In this document: piece after piece, positions 1 through 8,599 of the stretch
Layout: every line of letters starts with the position of its first letter
Position numbering within the stretch: position 1 is the first letter of the stretch
DNA from: Maribacter sp.
Lineage (GTDB): Bacteria; Bacteroidota; Bacteroidia; Flavobacteriales; Flavobacteriaceae
Assembly: GCA_020629415.1 (NCBI GenBank)
Contig: JAHDDL010000010.1
Coordinates: forward strand, 38,719 to 102,718
Length of the DNA stretch: 64,000 nt
Direction: 5' to 3'
The notes under the pieces: generated by a model
What the model saw: only the letters and a program-made list of their open reading frames with translations
Database searches by the model: none
What the model was told of the DNA's origin: nothing
Translations under genes and position numbers: made by a program

Positions 1-14
1 ATTTGACTTGTGTG

Positions 15-45
15 GGCGAATGGTCATTTACTGTCGGTGAATGGT
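15..45 (-). promoter_or_regulatory. Paired LytTR/AlgR-like direct repeat, 21-bp period
   Basis: Read on the minus strand, two copies of ACCATTC(A/G)CC start exactly 21 bp apart (plus-strand boxes GGCGAATGGT at 15-24 and GGTGAATGGT at 36-45). The spacing of two helical turns and the resemblance to the AlgR box CCGTTCGTC fit a LytTR-type response-regulator site. Orientation matches the boxes upstream of the minus-strand small secreted gene at 55,267-55,524, so the target is probably a minus-strand gene to the left of the window. The repeat is seen directly; the regulator is inferred. Confidence 0.5.
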
Positions 46-75
46 AATTTGATTACGCTGAACAAATTCGCAAAA

Positions 76-1326
76 TTATTTAAATGTTCTGTTAGGGCTA
101 AAAGCAGCTATATTCATGGTAGTTTTTTTATTTGATAAAATCTCTGCAACGAGCTTACCGGTTACAGGACCTAAACTCCACCCCATCATAGCATGACCCG
201 TTGCTATAGTAAGATTTTTAAATTTGGAAGAATTACCAATATACGGTAGGCCATCTGGCGAAACAGGGCGCAAACCTGTACTTACATTCGCAATTTCGTC
301 CTCGTTAATTTTAAGATCAGGATAAAAGGATCGGGCCCCATTCGCAATTGCCATTACCCGCTCATTTCTAATGATTTCATTATTACCTGAAAACTCCATG
401 GTACCCGCAAATCTGGTAAAACCGTTCATTGGGGTTACCGCCATTTTAGATTCCATCAATATTGCAGGTATAGAAATACCCGTACTACGCTCCACATTTA
501 TACGATACCCTTTACCTCCTTGCAGCGGTAGTTTTAAACGTAGTTTTTTTGCAAGCTCCCCACTCCAAGATCCAGCTGCCAAGACAACGTTATCTGGCCT
601 ATAGCTGCCATTTGTAGTTATGACTTCCGTAATTTTATCACCGTTAGTTTCAATATCAAGTACTTCTTCGTTCGTTTTTATGATTACGCCCTGTCTCTTG
701 AGATAAGCTAGAAGTTTGGGCATAATCTCCGTCGGTGTCGTATGACCGTCACATTCGTAGTGTATGGCTCCTTCGGCATCAATTCTAACATTTGGTTCTA
801 GTTGATGTAATTCTGTTTTGTTTAATTCTGAAACTTCAAGTCCCTCAAAAGCTACCCTTTCGGCAATTTTTCTTTCATGTAGATAAGCTGATTCGGTTTT
901 ATAGAGCATTAACAATCCTTTACGTTCTAGTTGAAAATCACCCAAATCGCCAGACTTCTTCATATCTGCAAATAATCCTCTACTAATTAGGTTAATTTCT
1001 TTAATTGCCGGAATTGCCTTTTCTACTTTGGCCGGGGTTGATGATTTATGAAAATACCACGCCCATTTTAAAAAGTCTGCGTCTAACCTAGGTTTCATAT
1101 AAAACGGACTAGCAGAATTGAACATCATCTTAATCCCTTTTGCTATCATACCTGGTGATGCCAAAGGAATTATATGGCTTGGAGTAATATAGCCTGCATT
1201 TACAAATGATGCGCCAGAAGTGATATCGCCTTTATCGATTACCGTTACCCCAAAACCTTCTTTAGTTAGGTAATAAGCGGTGCAAAGCCCAACAATGCCA
1301 CCACCAATAACAACAACACCTTTCAT
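76..1326 (-). CDS. FAD-dependent D-amino-acid (cis-4-hydroxy-D-proline) dehydrogenase
   Basis: 416-residue flavoenzyme of the DadA/DAO family. An N-terminal Rossmann dinucleotide-binding motif (GGGIVG, residues 8-13) is followed by the family's substrate domain and a C-terminal FAD-binding segment (GLRPVSPDGLPYIG, then GHAMMGWSLGP). It is the last gene of a four-gene minus-strand cluster with hydroxyproline epimerase (10-bp gap), a semialdehyde dehydrogenase and a DapA-like deaminase. Context therefore points to oxidation of cis-4-hydroxy-D-proline to 1-pyrroline-4-hydroxy-2-carboxylate, with electrons passed to the respiratory chain. On sequence alone it could be any D-amino-acid dehydrogenase; the specific substrate is inferred from neighbours. 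Single-chain DadA type, not the multi-subunit type. Confidence 0.85.
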   Translation of the reverse strand: MKGVVVIGGGIVGLCTAYYLTKEGFGVTVIDKGDITSGASFVNAGYITPSHIIPLASPGMIAKGIKMMFNSASPFYMKPRLDADFLKWAWYFHKSSTPAKVEKAIPAIKEINLISRGLFADMKKSGDLGDFQLERKGLLMLYKTESAYLHERKIAERVAFEGLEVSELNKTELHQLEPNVRIDAEGAIHYECDGHTTPTEIMPKLLAYLKRQGVIIKTNEEVLDIETNGDKITEVITTNGSYRPDNVVLAAGSWSGELAKKLRLKLPLQGGKGYRINVERSTGISIPAILMESKMAVTPMNGFTRFAGTMEFSGNNEIIRNERVMAIANGARSFYPDLKINEDEIANVSTGLRPVSPDGLPYIGNSSKFKNLTIATGHAMMGWSLGPVTGKLVAEILSNKKTTMNIAAFSPNRTFK

Positions 1327-1336
1327 ATACTAAACA

Positions 1337-2344
1337 TTAAATTACCTGAAATCCGTAAGCATATGGATCATCATCATCAATAGTTATGGTATTGTGTCCA
1401 TATATTTTAGCCCAGCCCTTTATACTAGGTATAATTGCAGGTTTGCCCGCCAATATGGTTTCCTTTTCTACAGTACCAATAAATTGAGAACCTATATAGC
1501 TTTCATGTACAAAATCTTCACCAACGTTCAACATTCCCTTGGCATGCCATTGCGCCATACGCGCAGAGGTACCTGTACCACAAGGTGAGCGATCAATAGC
1601 TTTATCACCATAAAACACAGCATTTCTAGCTGTAGCGCTATCAGAAATTGTTTTACCTGCCCACAAAATATGGCTAACGTCCTTTATGGTGCTATCCTCT
1701 GGATGAATAAATCTGTTCGGGTATTTTATATTGATTTTCTTTCTGATTTCTTGACTAAACTGAACTAGCTGAGCGGCCGAATAATCTTGAATTCCGTTAA
1801 AATTCTTTTGTGCATCTATAATGGCGTAAAAATTTCCTCCGTATGACACATCAAAAATCAACTCGCCCAATACAGAACAATTTACCGTTAGCTCCGTATC
1901 TACCAAATATGATTTTACATTGGTCAATTTTACCCACACTACTTTATTTTCTTCTTTATGATATGTAATGTTCACCAAACCGGCAGGAGTTTCCATACGG
2001 ATCATTCCCGGTACTTTAGGGACTATCAACTCTTCTTCCAAGGCAATGGTAATGGCTCCTATAGTTCCATGACCGCACATGGGCAAGCAACCACTGGTCT
2101 CAATAAATAAAATTCCAAAATCGTTCCTTGGATCGCTAGCCGGGTAAAAAATGCTACCGCTCATCATATCATGTCCACGAGGCTCGTACATAAGTCCCTT
2201 TCTAACCCAATCATACTCCCTAAGAAAATGCTGGCGTTTCTCGCTCATTGTGGCACCAACTAAATCTGGACCGCCCTGTTTCACCACCCTAACAGGGTTA
2301 CCGCAAGTATGGGCATCGATACAAACAAAGGTGCTACTGGCCAT
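1337..2344 (-). CDS. 4-hydroxyproline 2-epimerase (proline racemase family)
   Basis: 335 residues, normal length for the proline racemase/hydroxyproline epimerase family. Both catalytic cysteines are present: Cys90 in the MCGHGTIG motif and Cys255 in DRSPCGTGTSARMA. Retention of the second Cys separates it from trans-3-hydroxyproline dehydratases, where it is Thr. Predicted reaction: cytoplasmic interconversion of trans-4-hydroxy-L-proline and cis-4-hydroxy-D-proline, the entry step of the pathway encoded by this operon. It lies 9 bp from the upstream dehydrogenase gene and 10 bp from the downstream flavoenzyme gene, so the three are surely cotranscribed. The substrate (hydroxyproline rather than proline) is supported by context. 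Confidence 0.92.
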   Translation of the reverse strand: MASSTFVCIDAHTCGNPVRVVKQGGPDLVGATMSEKRQHFLREYDWVRKGLMYEPRGHDMMSGSIFYPASDPRNDFGILFIETSGCLPMCGHGTIGAITIALEEELIVPKVPGMIRMETPAGLVNITYHKEENKVVWVKLTNVKSYLVDTELTVNCSVLGELIFDVSYGGNFYAIIDAQKNFNGIQDYSAAQLVQFSQEIRKKINIKYPNRFIHPEDSTIKDVSHILWAGKTISDSATARNAVFYGDKAIDRSPCGTGTSARMAQWHAKGMLNVGEDFVHESYIGSQFIGTVEKETILAGKPAIIPSIKGWAKIYGHNTITIDDDDPYAYGFQVI

Positions 2345-2353
2345 GTTAACAGT

Positions 2354-3940
2354 TTATAATAGTTTAGTTTTAGTGTATTCGCCCTCCACAAGTCTGGTAA
2401 TGTTAAGCGGATTTTCATTTTGCAAGGCCAGGGGCAATAATTTATTTGGCCAATCCTGAAAAGATACCGGCCTGACCCATCTTTTAATTGCAGAAGTTCC
2501 TACAGATGTAAAACGGGGATTGGTAGAAGCGGGAAAAGGACCACCATGGACCATAGATGAATTTACCTCTACACCGGTGGGCACTCCGTTAAATAAAATA
2601 CGCCCAACCTTACTTTGCAGTGCATCCACAATTTCAGCGTTATTTTCCAAATCTTCTTCAGAACCTAAAATAGTGCCGGTTAACTGACCTTCTAAATGAT
2701 TTAAGATATTTTCCATCTCAACCGTATTTTCACATTCAACTACTACGGAAAAAGGTCCAAAAACTTCATTGTGCAATGTTGTATTCGTTAAAAAGTTTTC
2801 ACCGCTTACTTTTAGAATAGAAGGTTTTGCAGTATTCACACCGGTATTTTTGGTATAATCTGCAGTAATTATTACCCCGCTCTGTGCGGACAATTCTTCT
2901 TTACCCTCATTATATTTAGAGTATATGTTGGGGTGCAACATACAGGCAGGTTCTAGTTTTAAAATTTCTTCGGATAGCGATTTAATGAAACTATCCAATT
3001 TTTCCCCTTTTACGGCCAATACCAAACCAGGATTTGTACAAAACTGGCCGGCACCCAATGTTATTGAAGAGGCATACTTTGAAGCCCATGCATTACCTTC
3101 ATTTTCCAATGCCGAAGGTAAAATTACAACTGGGTTGATACTACCCATTTCTGCAAATACGGGAATAGGTTCCTTTCTTTCATTCGCTAATTTATATAAT
3201 GCAGTACCCCCTTTAATACTACCGGTAAACCCAACAGCTTTTACTTTAGGGTGTCTTACCAACTGTTGCCCTACTTCAATACCGCTACTATTTAAATTTG
3301 AAAATACACCATTTGGCATTCCTGTTTTTGCTGCTGCCTTAAGTATGGCATTGGAAACCAATTCACCGGTACCGGCATGCATAGGATGACTTTTTACAAT
3401 TACAGGACAACCTGCCGCAAGTGCACTGGCGGTATCTCCGCCAGCGGTAGAAAATGCCAATGGAAAATTACTGGCACCAAAAACCGTTACAGGACCTAAT
3501 GCAAACAGCATTTTACGAATATCAGATTTTGGCATAGGTTCTCTGTTTGGCTGTGCTTGTTCAATAACGGCCTCTACCCAAGACCCCTCTCTCAATAAAT
3601 TTGCAAATGCTCGCAATTGGCCCATAGTACGGCCACGCTCACCTCTAGCCCTACCTTCGGGCAAGCCAGATTCCTTGCAGTAGGTTTCAATAAGTTCCTC
3701 TCCAAGAGCTTCTATTTCTATAGCTATGGCTTCAAGAAATTCTGCCTTTTTGGTTCCAGTAAAATCTTTATAAACTTTAAAAGCACTTTCTGCTAAAGCA
3801 ACGGCCTCATCTATTTCATTTGAAGATGCCTCGTAAAAAGTCCATTGCGTTTCTACATTTTTTTTAGGATCAAAAGTCTTAAAAGTTTTATTTCCTTGTT
3901 TTGAAGATTTGTTCCCTATTGCATTTGTACCGCTTATCAT
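2354..3940 (-). CDS. 2,5-dioxovalerate (alpha-ketoglutarate semialdehyde) dehydrogenase
   Basis: 528-residue NAD(P)-dependent aldehyde dehydrogenase. Catalytic Cys301 (GAGQFCTNPG), general base Glu264 (FAEMGS) and the oxyanion Asn158 (GASNFP) are all present, and the length fits the ketoglutarate semialdehyde dehydrogenase branch. It would oxidise alpha-ketoglutarate semialdehyde, the product of the HypD-type deaminase encoded just upstream, to 2-oxoglutarate for the TCA cycle. It sits 9 bp upstream of the epimerase gene. A 107-bp gap separates it from the deaminase gene, so an internal promoter is possible, although no clear TAnnTTTG box was noted. Assignment within the aldehyde dehydrogenase superfamily rests on family likeness plus context. 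Confidence 0.9.
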   Translation of the reverse strand: MISGTNAIGNKSSKQGNKTFKTFDPKKNVETQWTFYEASSNEIDEAVALAESAFKVYKDFTGTKKAEFLEAIAIEIEALGEELIETYCKESGLPEGRARGERGRTMGQLRAFANLLREGSWVEAVIEQAQPNREPMPKSDIRKMLFALGPVTVFGASNFPLAFSTAGGDTASALAAGCPVIVKSHPMHAGTGELVSNAILKAAAKTGMPNGVFSNLNSSGIEVGQQLVRHPKVKAVGFTGSIKGGTALYKLANERKEPIPVFAEMGSINPVVILPSALENEGNAWASKYASSITLGAGQFCTNPGLVLAVKGEKLDSFIKSLSEEILKLEPACMLHPNIYSKYNEGKEELSAQSGVIITADYTKNTGVNTAKPSILKVSGENFLTNTTLHNEVFGPFSVVVECENTVEMENILNHLEGQLTGTILGSEEDLENNAEIVDALQSKVGRILFNGVPTGVEVNSSMVHGGPFPASTNPRFTSVGTSAIKRWVRPVSFQDWPNKLLPLALQNENPLNITRLVEGEYTKTKLL

Positions 3941-4047
3941 TATATATGTTTATGGTGTTGCCCAAAAGTAATTAAAGATGCCGAAACAAATTTTAATTCT
4001 TTCCTTACATTTCTGTCCTGGAATACTATCATAAAAATACTATTAGA

Positions 4048-4965
4048 CTAATTGATATTCTTATAATCAGGCAATTTAGGTCTTGTTGCCATACCTTGTT
4101 CTATAATAGCTGCAACTCTTTCACGCTCCTCACCTCTTAAAGGCAATCTTGGTGCTCTAACATTTTCGGTTCCTATACCAGTTGCCACTTCCGCCATTTT
4201 TATGTTCTGTACCAACTGCGGACTAATATCCAATTCTAACAATGGTAAGAACCATTGGTAAACTTCTAAAGCTTCTTTGATTCTGCCAGCTCTGGCCAGT
4301 TCAAAAACAGCACAAGTTTCGGCAGGGAAAGCACATACCAAGCCGGCAACCCAACCATCAGCGCCCATAAGGGTACTTTCAAGACCTAAAGTATCAACAC
4401 CCGTTAAAACATTAAGTCTATTCCCAAATCTTGTTTTTATACGGGTTATATTAGAAATGTCCCTTGTAGATTCTTTGACCGCCTGTATATTATCACAAAC
4501 CATTAATTCATTTAACATATCAAGAGTTACCATAATACCATAGTCTATGGGATTGTTATAAATCATAATTGGTAAATCTGTGCTATTGGCCGTTTCTTTA
4601 AAATAAGTAACCGTCTCATGGTCATTGGCTTTGTAACGCATTGGTGGCAACATCATTAAACCGGTTGCGCCACATTGCTCAGCAACTTTAGCAGCTTGTA
4701 TTGCACCTTTTGTTGTCTGCTCGGCAATATTTATAATTACCGGAACTTTACCTTCTACAAGGTTTACGGTCTCTTTCATCAAAACCTTTTTTTCATCGTT
4801 GGTCAACGTACTTGCCTCACCTAAAGTACCTCCCAAAATAATGCCATTTACACCAGCCTCTAATTGAGCTTTAATATTAATGGAGAACATATTTAGATCC
4901 AATTCATCTTGATCCGTAAATTTTGTGGTAACCGCTGGCATTACGCCCGTCCATGAAATACTCAT
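4048..4965 (-). CDS. DapA-family 1-pyrroline-4-hydroxy-2-carboxylate deaminase
   Basis: 305-residue class I aldolase-fold enzyme of the dihydrodipicolinate synthase/N-acetylneuraminate lyase family. Visible are the GGTLGEAST phosphate/carboxylate-binding loop (about residues 45-53), Tyr136 (MIYNNP) and the Schiff-base Lys164 (AVKEST). In hydroxyproline operons the member of this family deaminates 1-pyrroline-4-hydroxy-2-carboxylate to alpha-ketoglutarate semialdehyde. It is the first gene of the operon and is divergent from the AraC-type regulator, which fits regulated entry to the pathway. A housekeeping DapA is less likely because of the neighbours. The assignment combines sequence family with inference from context. 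Confidence 0.88.
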   Translation of the reverse strand: MSISWTGVMPAVTTKFTDQDELDLNMFSINIKAQLEAGVNGIILGGTLGEASTLTNDEKKVLMKETVNLVEGKVPVIINIAEQTTKGAIQAAKVAEQCGATGLMMLPPMRYKANDHETVTYFKETANSTDLPIMIYNNPIDYGIMVTLDMLNELMVCDNIQAVKESTRDISNITRIKTRFGNRLNVLTGVDTLGLESTLMGADGWVAGLVCAFPAETCAVFELARAGRIKEALEVYQWFLPLLELDISPQLVQNIKMAEVATGIGTENVRAPRLPLRGEERERVAAIIEQGMATRPKLPDYKNIN

Positions 4966-4988
4966 TTTGCTTTCTTTTAGTTGATACC

Positions 4989-4996
4989 CAAAATTA
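4989..4996 (-). promoter_or_regulatory. Probable -7 element of the hydroxyproline operon
   Basis: On the minus strand this reads TAATTTTG, a perfect match to the Bacteroidota -7 consensus TAnnTTTG, about 24 nt before the deaminase ATG. No good -33 TTTG lies at the expected distance, as would be expected of a promoter that depends on an activator such as the divergent AraC protein. Confidence 0.5.
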
Positions 4997-5014
4997 GGGA
5001 TAGCACCTTGTAAT

Positions 5015-5063
5015 ACATGTCGCCATATTATCCAGACATGGTACTATTTTACCATCTTACATG
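5015..5063. promoter_or_regulatory. Candidate AraC-type operator in the divergent hyp/araC region
   Basis: Three ACATG boxes begin at 5015, 5036 and 5059, spaced by 21 and 23 bp (about two helical turns each). An inverted repeat ATGGTA-N6-TACCAT lies at 5038-5055. They sit just upstream of the operon's -7 box and between two divergent start codons, where an AraC activator should bind. The repeats are seen; the binding is inferred. Confidence 0.4.
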
Positions 5064-5092
5064 TTCAATTTCATTTTATAATGATAAATTAG

Positions 5093-5941
5093 ATGCATAT
5101 GAAAGTGTTTCCTTTTAAAATACCAAAGCCCTTAGATGAACATTTAATAGTTCAGGTTGATAAAGAACCTATATTTTATAACAAGCTTCATCAGCATGAA
5201 GAAATACAGATAAGTTACATTGTAAACGGTAACGGTAAATTGTTGGTGGGTGATAGTATTCATCAATTTTCCACGGGAGATATCTATGTTATTGGCAGTA
5301 ACCTGCCACACGTTTTTAAAAGTATACCTGGGCAGATAGATGCGCATATGATCACTGTATTTTTTACGAAAAAATCCTTTGGCGCAGCATTCTTTAATCT
5401 CCCCTATTTTAAAGACTTAGGCGACTTCTTTGCAAATGCCACAGGCGGATTCAAAATAACATCAAACCAAAAGCAAATTGCCCAACAATTAATAGAAATA
5501 CAGTCTAATCAAAAACTCAAACTGTTTATTTCTTTTTTAGAGTTAATAGAAGAACTTAGTAAAGCAACTACAGAACCTTTAAGTACATTTATATACTCTA
5601 AAACCTTAAGTTCTACAGAAGGTGAGCGTTTACAGGATATTTTCGATTTTGTATTCAAAAATTTCCAACAACCCATTTCGTTAGATGAGATAGCAAAAAT
5701 GGCATGTATGACACCAAATGCTTTCTGTCGTTTTTTTAAACAACGAACAGATAAAACGTTTTTTCAATTTTTAATAGAACTACGCGTTGCCCATGCCTGC
5801 CAATTATTAATTTCAAATAAAGAACTAACTGTTAATATGATAGCCGAACTTTCTGGTTTTAATTCCATCTCCAATTTTAATAAGAAGTTTAAAAAAATAA
5901 AAGGAATAACCCCTACCCAATACCAACAATCAATACTTTAA
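5093..5941 (+). CDS. AraC-family transcriptional regulator of hydroxyproline use
   Basis: 282 residues. The N-terminal part (about 1-90) looks like a cupin sensor domain (HQHEEIQISYIVNGNG, GDIYVIGSNLPHVF). The C-terminal part (about 180-282) is the double helix-turn-helix AraC domain (ISLDEIAKMACMTPNAFCRFFK, then NMIAELSGFNSISNFNKKFKKIKG and the closing TPTQYQ). It is divergent from the hydroxyproline operon with a 127-bp shared control region containing spaced ACATG boxes. It is probably the operon's activator, responding to hydroxyproline or an intermediate. Ligand and direction of control are inferred. A second possible start lies two codons downstream. Confidence 0.85.
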   Translation: MHMKVFPFKIPKPLDEHLIVQVDKEPIFYNKLHQHEEIQISYIVNGNGKLLVGDSIHQFSTGDIYVIGSNLPHVFKSIPGQIDAHMITVFFTKKSFGAAFFNLPYFKDLGDFFANATGGFKITSNQKQIAQQLIEIQSNQKLKLFISFLELIEELSKATTEPLSTFIYSKTLSSTEGERLQDIFDFVFKNFQQPISLDEIAKMACMTPNAFCRFFKQRTDKTFFQFLIELRVAHACQLLISNKELTVNMIAELSGFNSISNFNKKFKKIKGITPTQYQQSIL

Positions 5942-5975
5942 AAAGTAAACTTCGTTTTTTTATATCATTATTATA

Positions 5976-6006
5976 TTTCAAATTGAACTATAGGTTTCTA
6001 TATTTG
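5976..6006 (+). promoter_or_regulatory. Promoter of tRNA-Leu
   Basis: TTTC at 5976-5979, a 19-nt spacer and TATATTTG at 5999-6006 match the Bacteroidota pattern TTTG-N19-TAnnTTTG with one mismatch. Transcription would begin around 6013, about 16 nt before the mature tRNA 5' end. Confidence 0.6.
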
Positions 6007-6028
6007 CCATTCATTTTACTACAAATAG

Positions 6029-6112
6029 GCCCACGTGGTGAAATTGGTAGACACGCTACCTTGAGGGGGTAGTGTTCGCAAGGACGTGCTAGTTCGAATC
6101 TAGTCGTGGGCA
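6029..6112 (+). tRNA. tRNA-Leu (anticodon GAG)
   Basis: 84-nt class II tRNA. The acceptor stem GCCCACG (6029-6035) pairs with CGTGGGC (6105-6111), with discriminator A at 6112. A D-arm with GGTAGAC follows; the anticodon stem CTACC/GGTAG encloses the loop TTGAGGG, so the anticodon is GAG, reading CUC/CUU leucine codons. A long variable arm and the T-loop GTTCGAATC complete it. CCA is not encoded. It has its own promoter and terminator, so it is a single-gene transcription unit. Confidence 0.97.
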
Positions 6113-6114
6113 CA

Positions 6115-6148
6115 AAAGGTTAGATTTAGGTCTAACCTTTTTTATTTT
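6115..6148 (+). terminator. Rho-independent terminator of tRNA-Leu
   Basis: The 10-bp stem AAAGGTTAGA / TCTAACCTTT (6115-6124 with 6131-6140) with a 6-nt loop is followed by TTTATTTT. It begins 2 nt after the tRNA 3' end. Confidence 0.9.
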
Positions 6149-6192
6149 GATAATTTTAACTCTCATCTATCCCACGGCATATTAATAAATTG

Positions 6193-6200
6193 TAAATTTG
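6193..6200 (+). promoter_or_regulatory. -7 element of the carotenoid operon promoter
   Basis: TAAATTTG matches the TAnnTTTG consensus exactly and lies 22 nt before the ATG at 6222. It overlaps a TTG at 6198 that opens the longest frame, so translation must start downstream, at 6222. No clear -33 element was found. The regulator encoded by the first gene probably acts here. Confidence 0.6.
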
Positions 6201-6221
6201 TTTAATTCTTTTTCAGAAAGT

Positions 6222-7121
6222 ATGAACAATGTAAAAAAGCAATTTAGTATTAGGGACCTTGAAAACCTCTCTGGTATCAAGGCACACACCATTAGAATTT
6301 GGGAAAAAAGATACAATCTTTTATCACCGGAACGTACGGATACGAACATTAGAACTTATAGCCTTTCTAGTTTACAGAAGCTACTTAATGTAACCCTACT
6401 ATACAATAACGGACATAAAATTTCAAAAATTGCTAAAATTTCTGATAAAGACATTCCCTATGTTGTACGTGAAATAGTAGCAAAACACAGTCATAAGAGC
6501 CAAGCAATCAACGCTTTTAAATTGGCAATGGTGAATTTTGACCAGACCATGTTCTTTAATACATATAATGCTTTACTAAGCGAAAACTCTTTTAGAGAGA
6601 TATTTAAAGAGACTTTTGTTCCTTTATTAAACGAACTTGGATTATTATGGCAGACAGATACCATCAGTCCTGCACATGAACATTTTATGAGCAGTTTAAT
6701 TAAACAAAAAATCTTATTAAATACAGAAAAGCTTCAGCATTTAGAGCCCACTAAAAAAGATAAAGTCTTTGTTGCCTTCTTACCCGAAAATGAAATTCAT
6801 GATATAGGTTTATTGTACATTAACTATGAAATTATTCTGAAAGGGTATAAGTGTATTTACTTAGGACCAACAATACCCATGGAAAATTTAGAAGATGTTC
6901 TAAAATACTTTGATGACATATATTTTGTATCATATTTTACAGTGTACCCAGAAAAAGACAAGGTAAACAAGTATCTAGAAGATTTCTCTGAATTAGTTTC
7001 TAAGTATAACAATCCTAATTTCTGGATTTTAGGTAGACAGACCAATTTCATTGAAGAAGATACAAAGCCTAACTTCTGCAGAACCTTTACTTCAATAGAC
7101 AGCTTAGTGAACAACCTATAA
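6222..7121 (+). CDS. MerR-family regulator with CarH-like cobalamin-binding domain
   Basis: 299 residues from the ATG at 6222; the frame is open from a TTG at 6198, but that overlaps the -7 box. Residues about 8-75 form a MerR helix-turn-helix (SIRDLENLSGIKAHTIRIWEKRY). A helical B12-cap region carries Trp143-x9-Glu153-His154, exactly the Wx9EH signature of CarH/LitR photoreceptors. A Rossmann B12-binding domain follows with Glu191-x-His193-x-x-Gly196 supplying the axial histidine. In CarH, adenosylcobalamin holds a DNA-binding tetramer in the dark and light breaks it, inducing carotenoid genes. Here crtI, crtB and crtZ follow directly, so a light-sensitive repressor is likely. Gln144 follows the Trp where Thermus CarH has a His. 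The photosensory role is inferred. Confidence 0.85.
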   Translation: MNNVKKQFSIRDLENLSGIKAHTIRIWEKRYNLLSPERTDTNIRTYSLSSLQKLLNVTLLYNNGHKISKIAKISDKDIPYVVREIVAKHSHKSQAINAFKLAMVNFDQTMFFNTYNALLSENSFREIFKETFVPLLNELGLLWQTDTISPAHEHFMSSLIKQKILLNTEKLQHLEPTKKDKVFVAFLPENEIHDIGLLYINYEIILKGYKCIYLGPTIPMENLEDVLKYFDDIYFVSYFTVYPEKDKVNKYLEDFSELVSKYNNPNFWILGRQTNFIEEDTKPNFCRTFTSIDSLVNNL

Positions 7122-7135
7122 TTGCACAGAAATAA

Positions 7136-8593
7136 ATGAATAAAAGTTGTATTGTAATCGGTTCTGGTTTTTCATCATTATCGGCATCATGTTACTTGGC
7201 AAAAGCCGGTTGGAACGTTACCATATTTGAAAAAAATGAATCTGTTGGAGGTCGTGCATCACAGTTTAAAAAAGACGGGTTTACCTTTGATATGGGACCA
7301 AGCTGGTATTGGATGCCGGATATTTTTGATAAATTTTTCGCCGATTTCAATAAACAAACATCAGATTATTACCAACTGGACAAACTAAGTCCTGCCTATA
7401 AAATATTTTTTTCTGACGATGTTATTACTATTGGTGATAGTATGGATAAAATTTGTACGGAATTTGAACGGATTGAGCCGGGAAGCTCTAAAGCGCTAAA
7501 AAAGTTCATTGCACAAGCCCAAGAAAATTATGACATAGCTATCAATAAGGTTGTTCTTAGACCAGGACTTTCACCCTTAGAATTGGTTACCAAAGAGACG
7601 ATATTTAAAGTTGATCAATTTTTTAAGACCATTAGCTCTCAAGTTCGCAAGGCTTTTAAAAATCCTAAGTTGGTCTCTACCTTAGAATTTCCCGTATTAT
7701 TCCTTGGCGCCAAACCCAATAATACTCCGTCATTTTATAATTTTATGAACTTTGCCGATTTTGGTCTAGGTACATGGCATCCTAAAGGGGGCATGTACCA
7801 AGTAATAAAGGCTATGCAGAACTTAGCAATAGAATTAGGCGTTACAATAAATACAAATTCTCCGGTAGATAAAATCATTGTTAACGAGGGTAAAGCTTCG
7901 GCCATTGTCTGTAATGGAAAAACATATACAGCCAATAAAGTACTAAGCGGTGCAGATTACCAGCATTCTGAAAGCTTACTAGATGCAAAACACCGGCAAT
8001 ACAGTAGTAATTATTGGGAGAAAAAAGTTTTTGCACCATCATCGCTGTTATTTTACATTGGTTTTGACAAAAAATTGAACAATGTAGAACATCATAATTT
8101 ATTTTTTGATACAGATTTTGAGTTACATGCCCAAGAAATTTATGATAACCCAAAATGGCCAACAAACCCTTTGTTCTACGCCAATTTTCCTTCTATTACA
8201 GACAGCAGTATGGCTCCAGAAGGTTGTGAAAACGGATTCTTTTTGGTACCGATCGCCACAGCTTTAGAGGACACCGGAGAACTTAGAAATAACTATTTTA
8301 ATATAATTATGGACCGTTTTCAAGAAAGAACCGGCCAAAACATTAGAAATAATATTATATTCAAGGAAACATTCTGTGTTAATGATTTTGTAGAACGCTA
8401 CAATTCTTATAAAGGAAATGCCTATGGTATGGCCAACACCTTAACACAAACTGCTTTTTTAAGACCAAATTTAAGAAGTAAAAAGGTAAAAGATCTTTAC
8501 TTTACAGGACAACTGACAGTACCTGGACCAGGAGTACCACCGGCTTTAATATCGGGAAAATTAGTGTCAGAATTAATTATTAAGGATAACTAG
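7136..8593 (+). CDS. crtI: Phytoene desaturase (CrtI)
   Basis: 485-residue flavoenzyme. The N-terminal FAD-binding motif (VIGSGFSSLSAS, about residues 7-18) is followed by the GG-motif (FEKNESVGGRAS). The carotenoid desaturase C-terminal signature is clear (LYFTGQLTVPGPGVPPAL, then SGKLVSEL). It introduces double bonds into phytoene to make lycopene at the membrane. It starts 14 bp after the regulator gene and 6 bp before crtB, so it is in one operon. Length and both signatures are normal for bacterial CrtI. Confidence 0.95.
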   Translation: MNKSCIVIGSGFSSLSASCYLAKAGWNVTIFEKNESVGGRASQFKKDGFTFDMGPSWYWMPDIFDKFFADFNKQTSDYYQLDKLSPAYKIFFSDDVITIGDSMDKICTEFERIEPGSSKALKKFIAQAQENYDIAINKVVLRPGLSPLELVTKETIFKVDQFFKTISSQVRKAFKNPKLVSTLEFPVLFLGAKPNNTPSFYNFMNFADFGLGTWHPKGGMYQVIKAMQNLAIELGVTINTNSPVDKIIVNEGKASAIVCNGKTYTANKVLSGADYQHSESLLDAKHRQYSSNYWEKKVFAPSSLLFYIGFDKKLNNVEHHNLFFDTDFELHAQEIYDNPKWPTNPLFYANFPSITDSSMAPEGCENGFFLVPIATALEDTGELRNNYFNIIMDRFQERTGQNIRNNIIFKETFCVNDFVERYNSYKGNAYGMANTLTQTAFLRPNLRSKKVKDLYFTGQLTVPGPGVPPALISGKLVSELIIKDN

Positions 8594-8599
8594 TGATTT

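Noticed and set aside
1337..2344. Trans-3-hydroxyproline dehydratase
   Set aside because: The second catalytic residue is Cys (Cys255) rather than Thr, so the epimerase assignment is better.
4048..4965. Housekeeping dihydrodipicolinate synthase (dapA)
   Set aside because: It sits in a hydroxyproline operon; DapA-family deaminases do this step, and lysine-pathway genes are absent.
6198..6221. TTG start for the MerR/B12 regulator
   Set aside because: The TTG overlaps the exact TAAATTTG promoter box, so translation cannot begin there; the ATG at 6222 is used.
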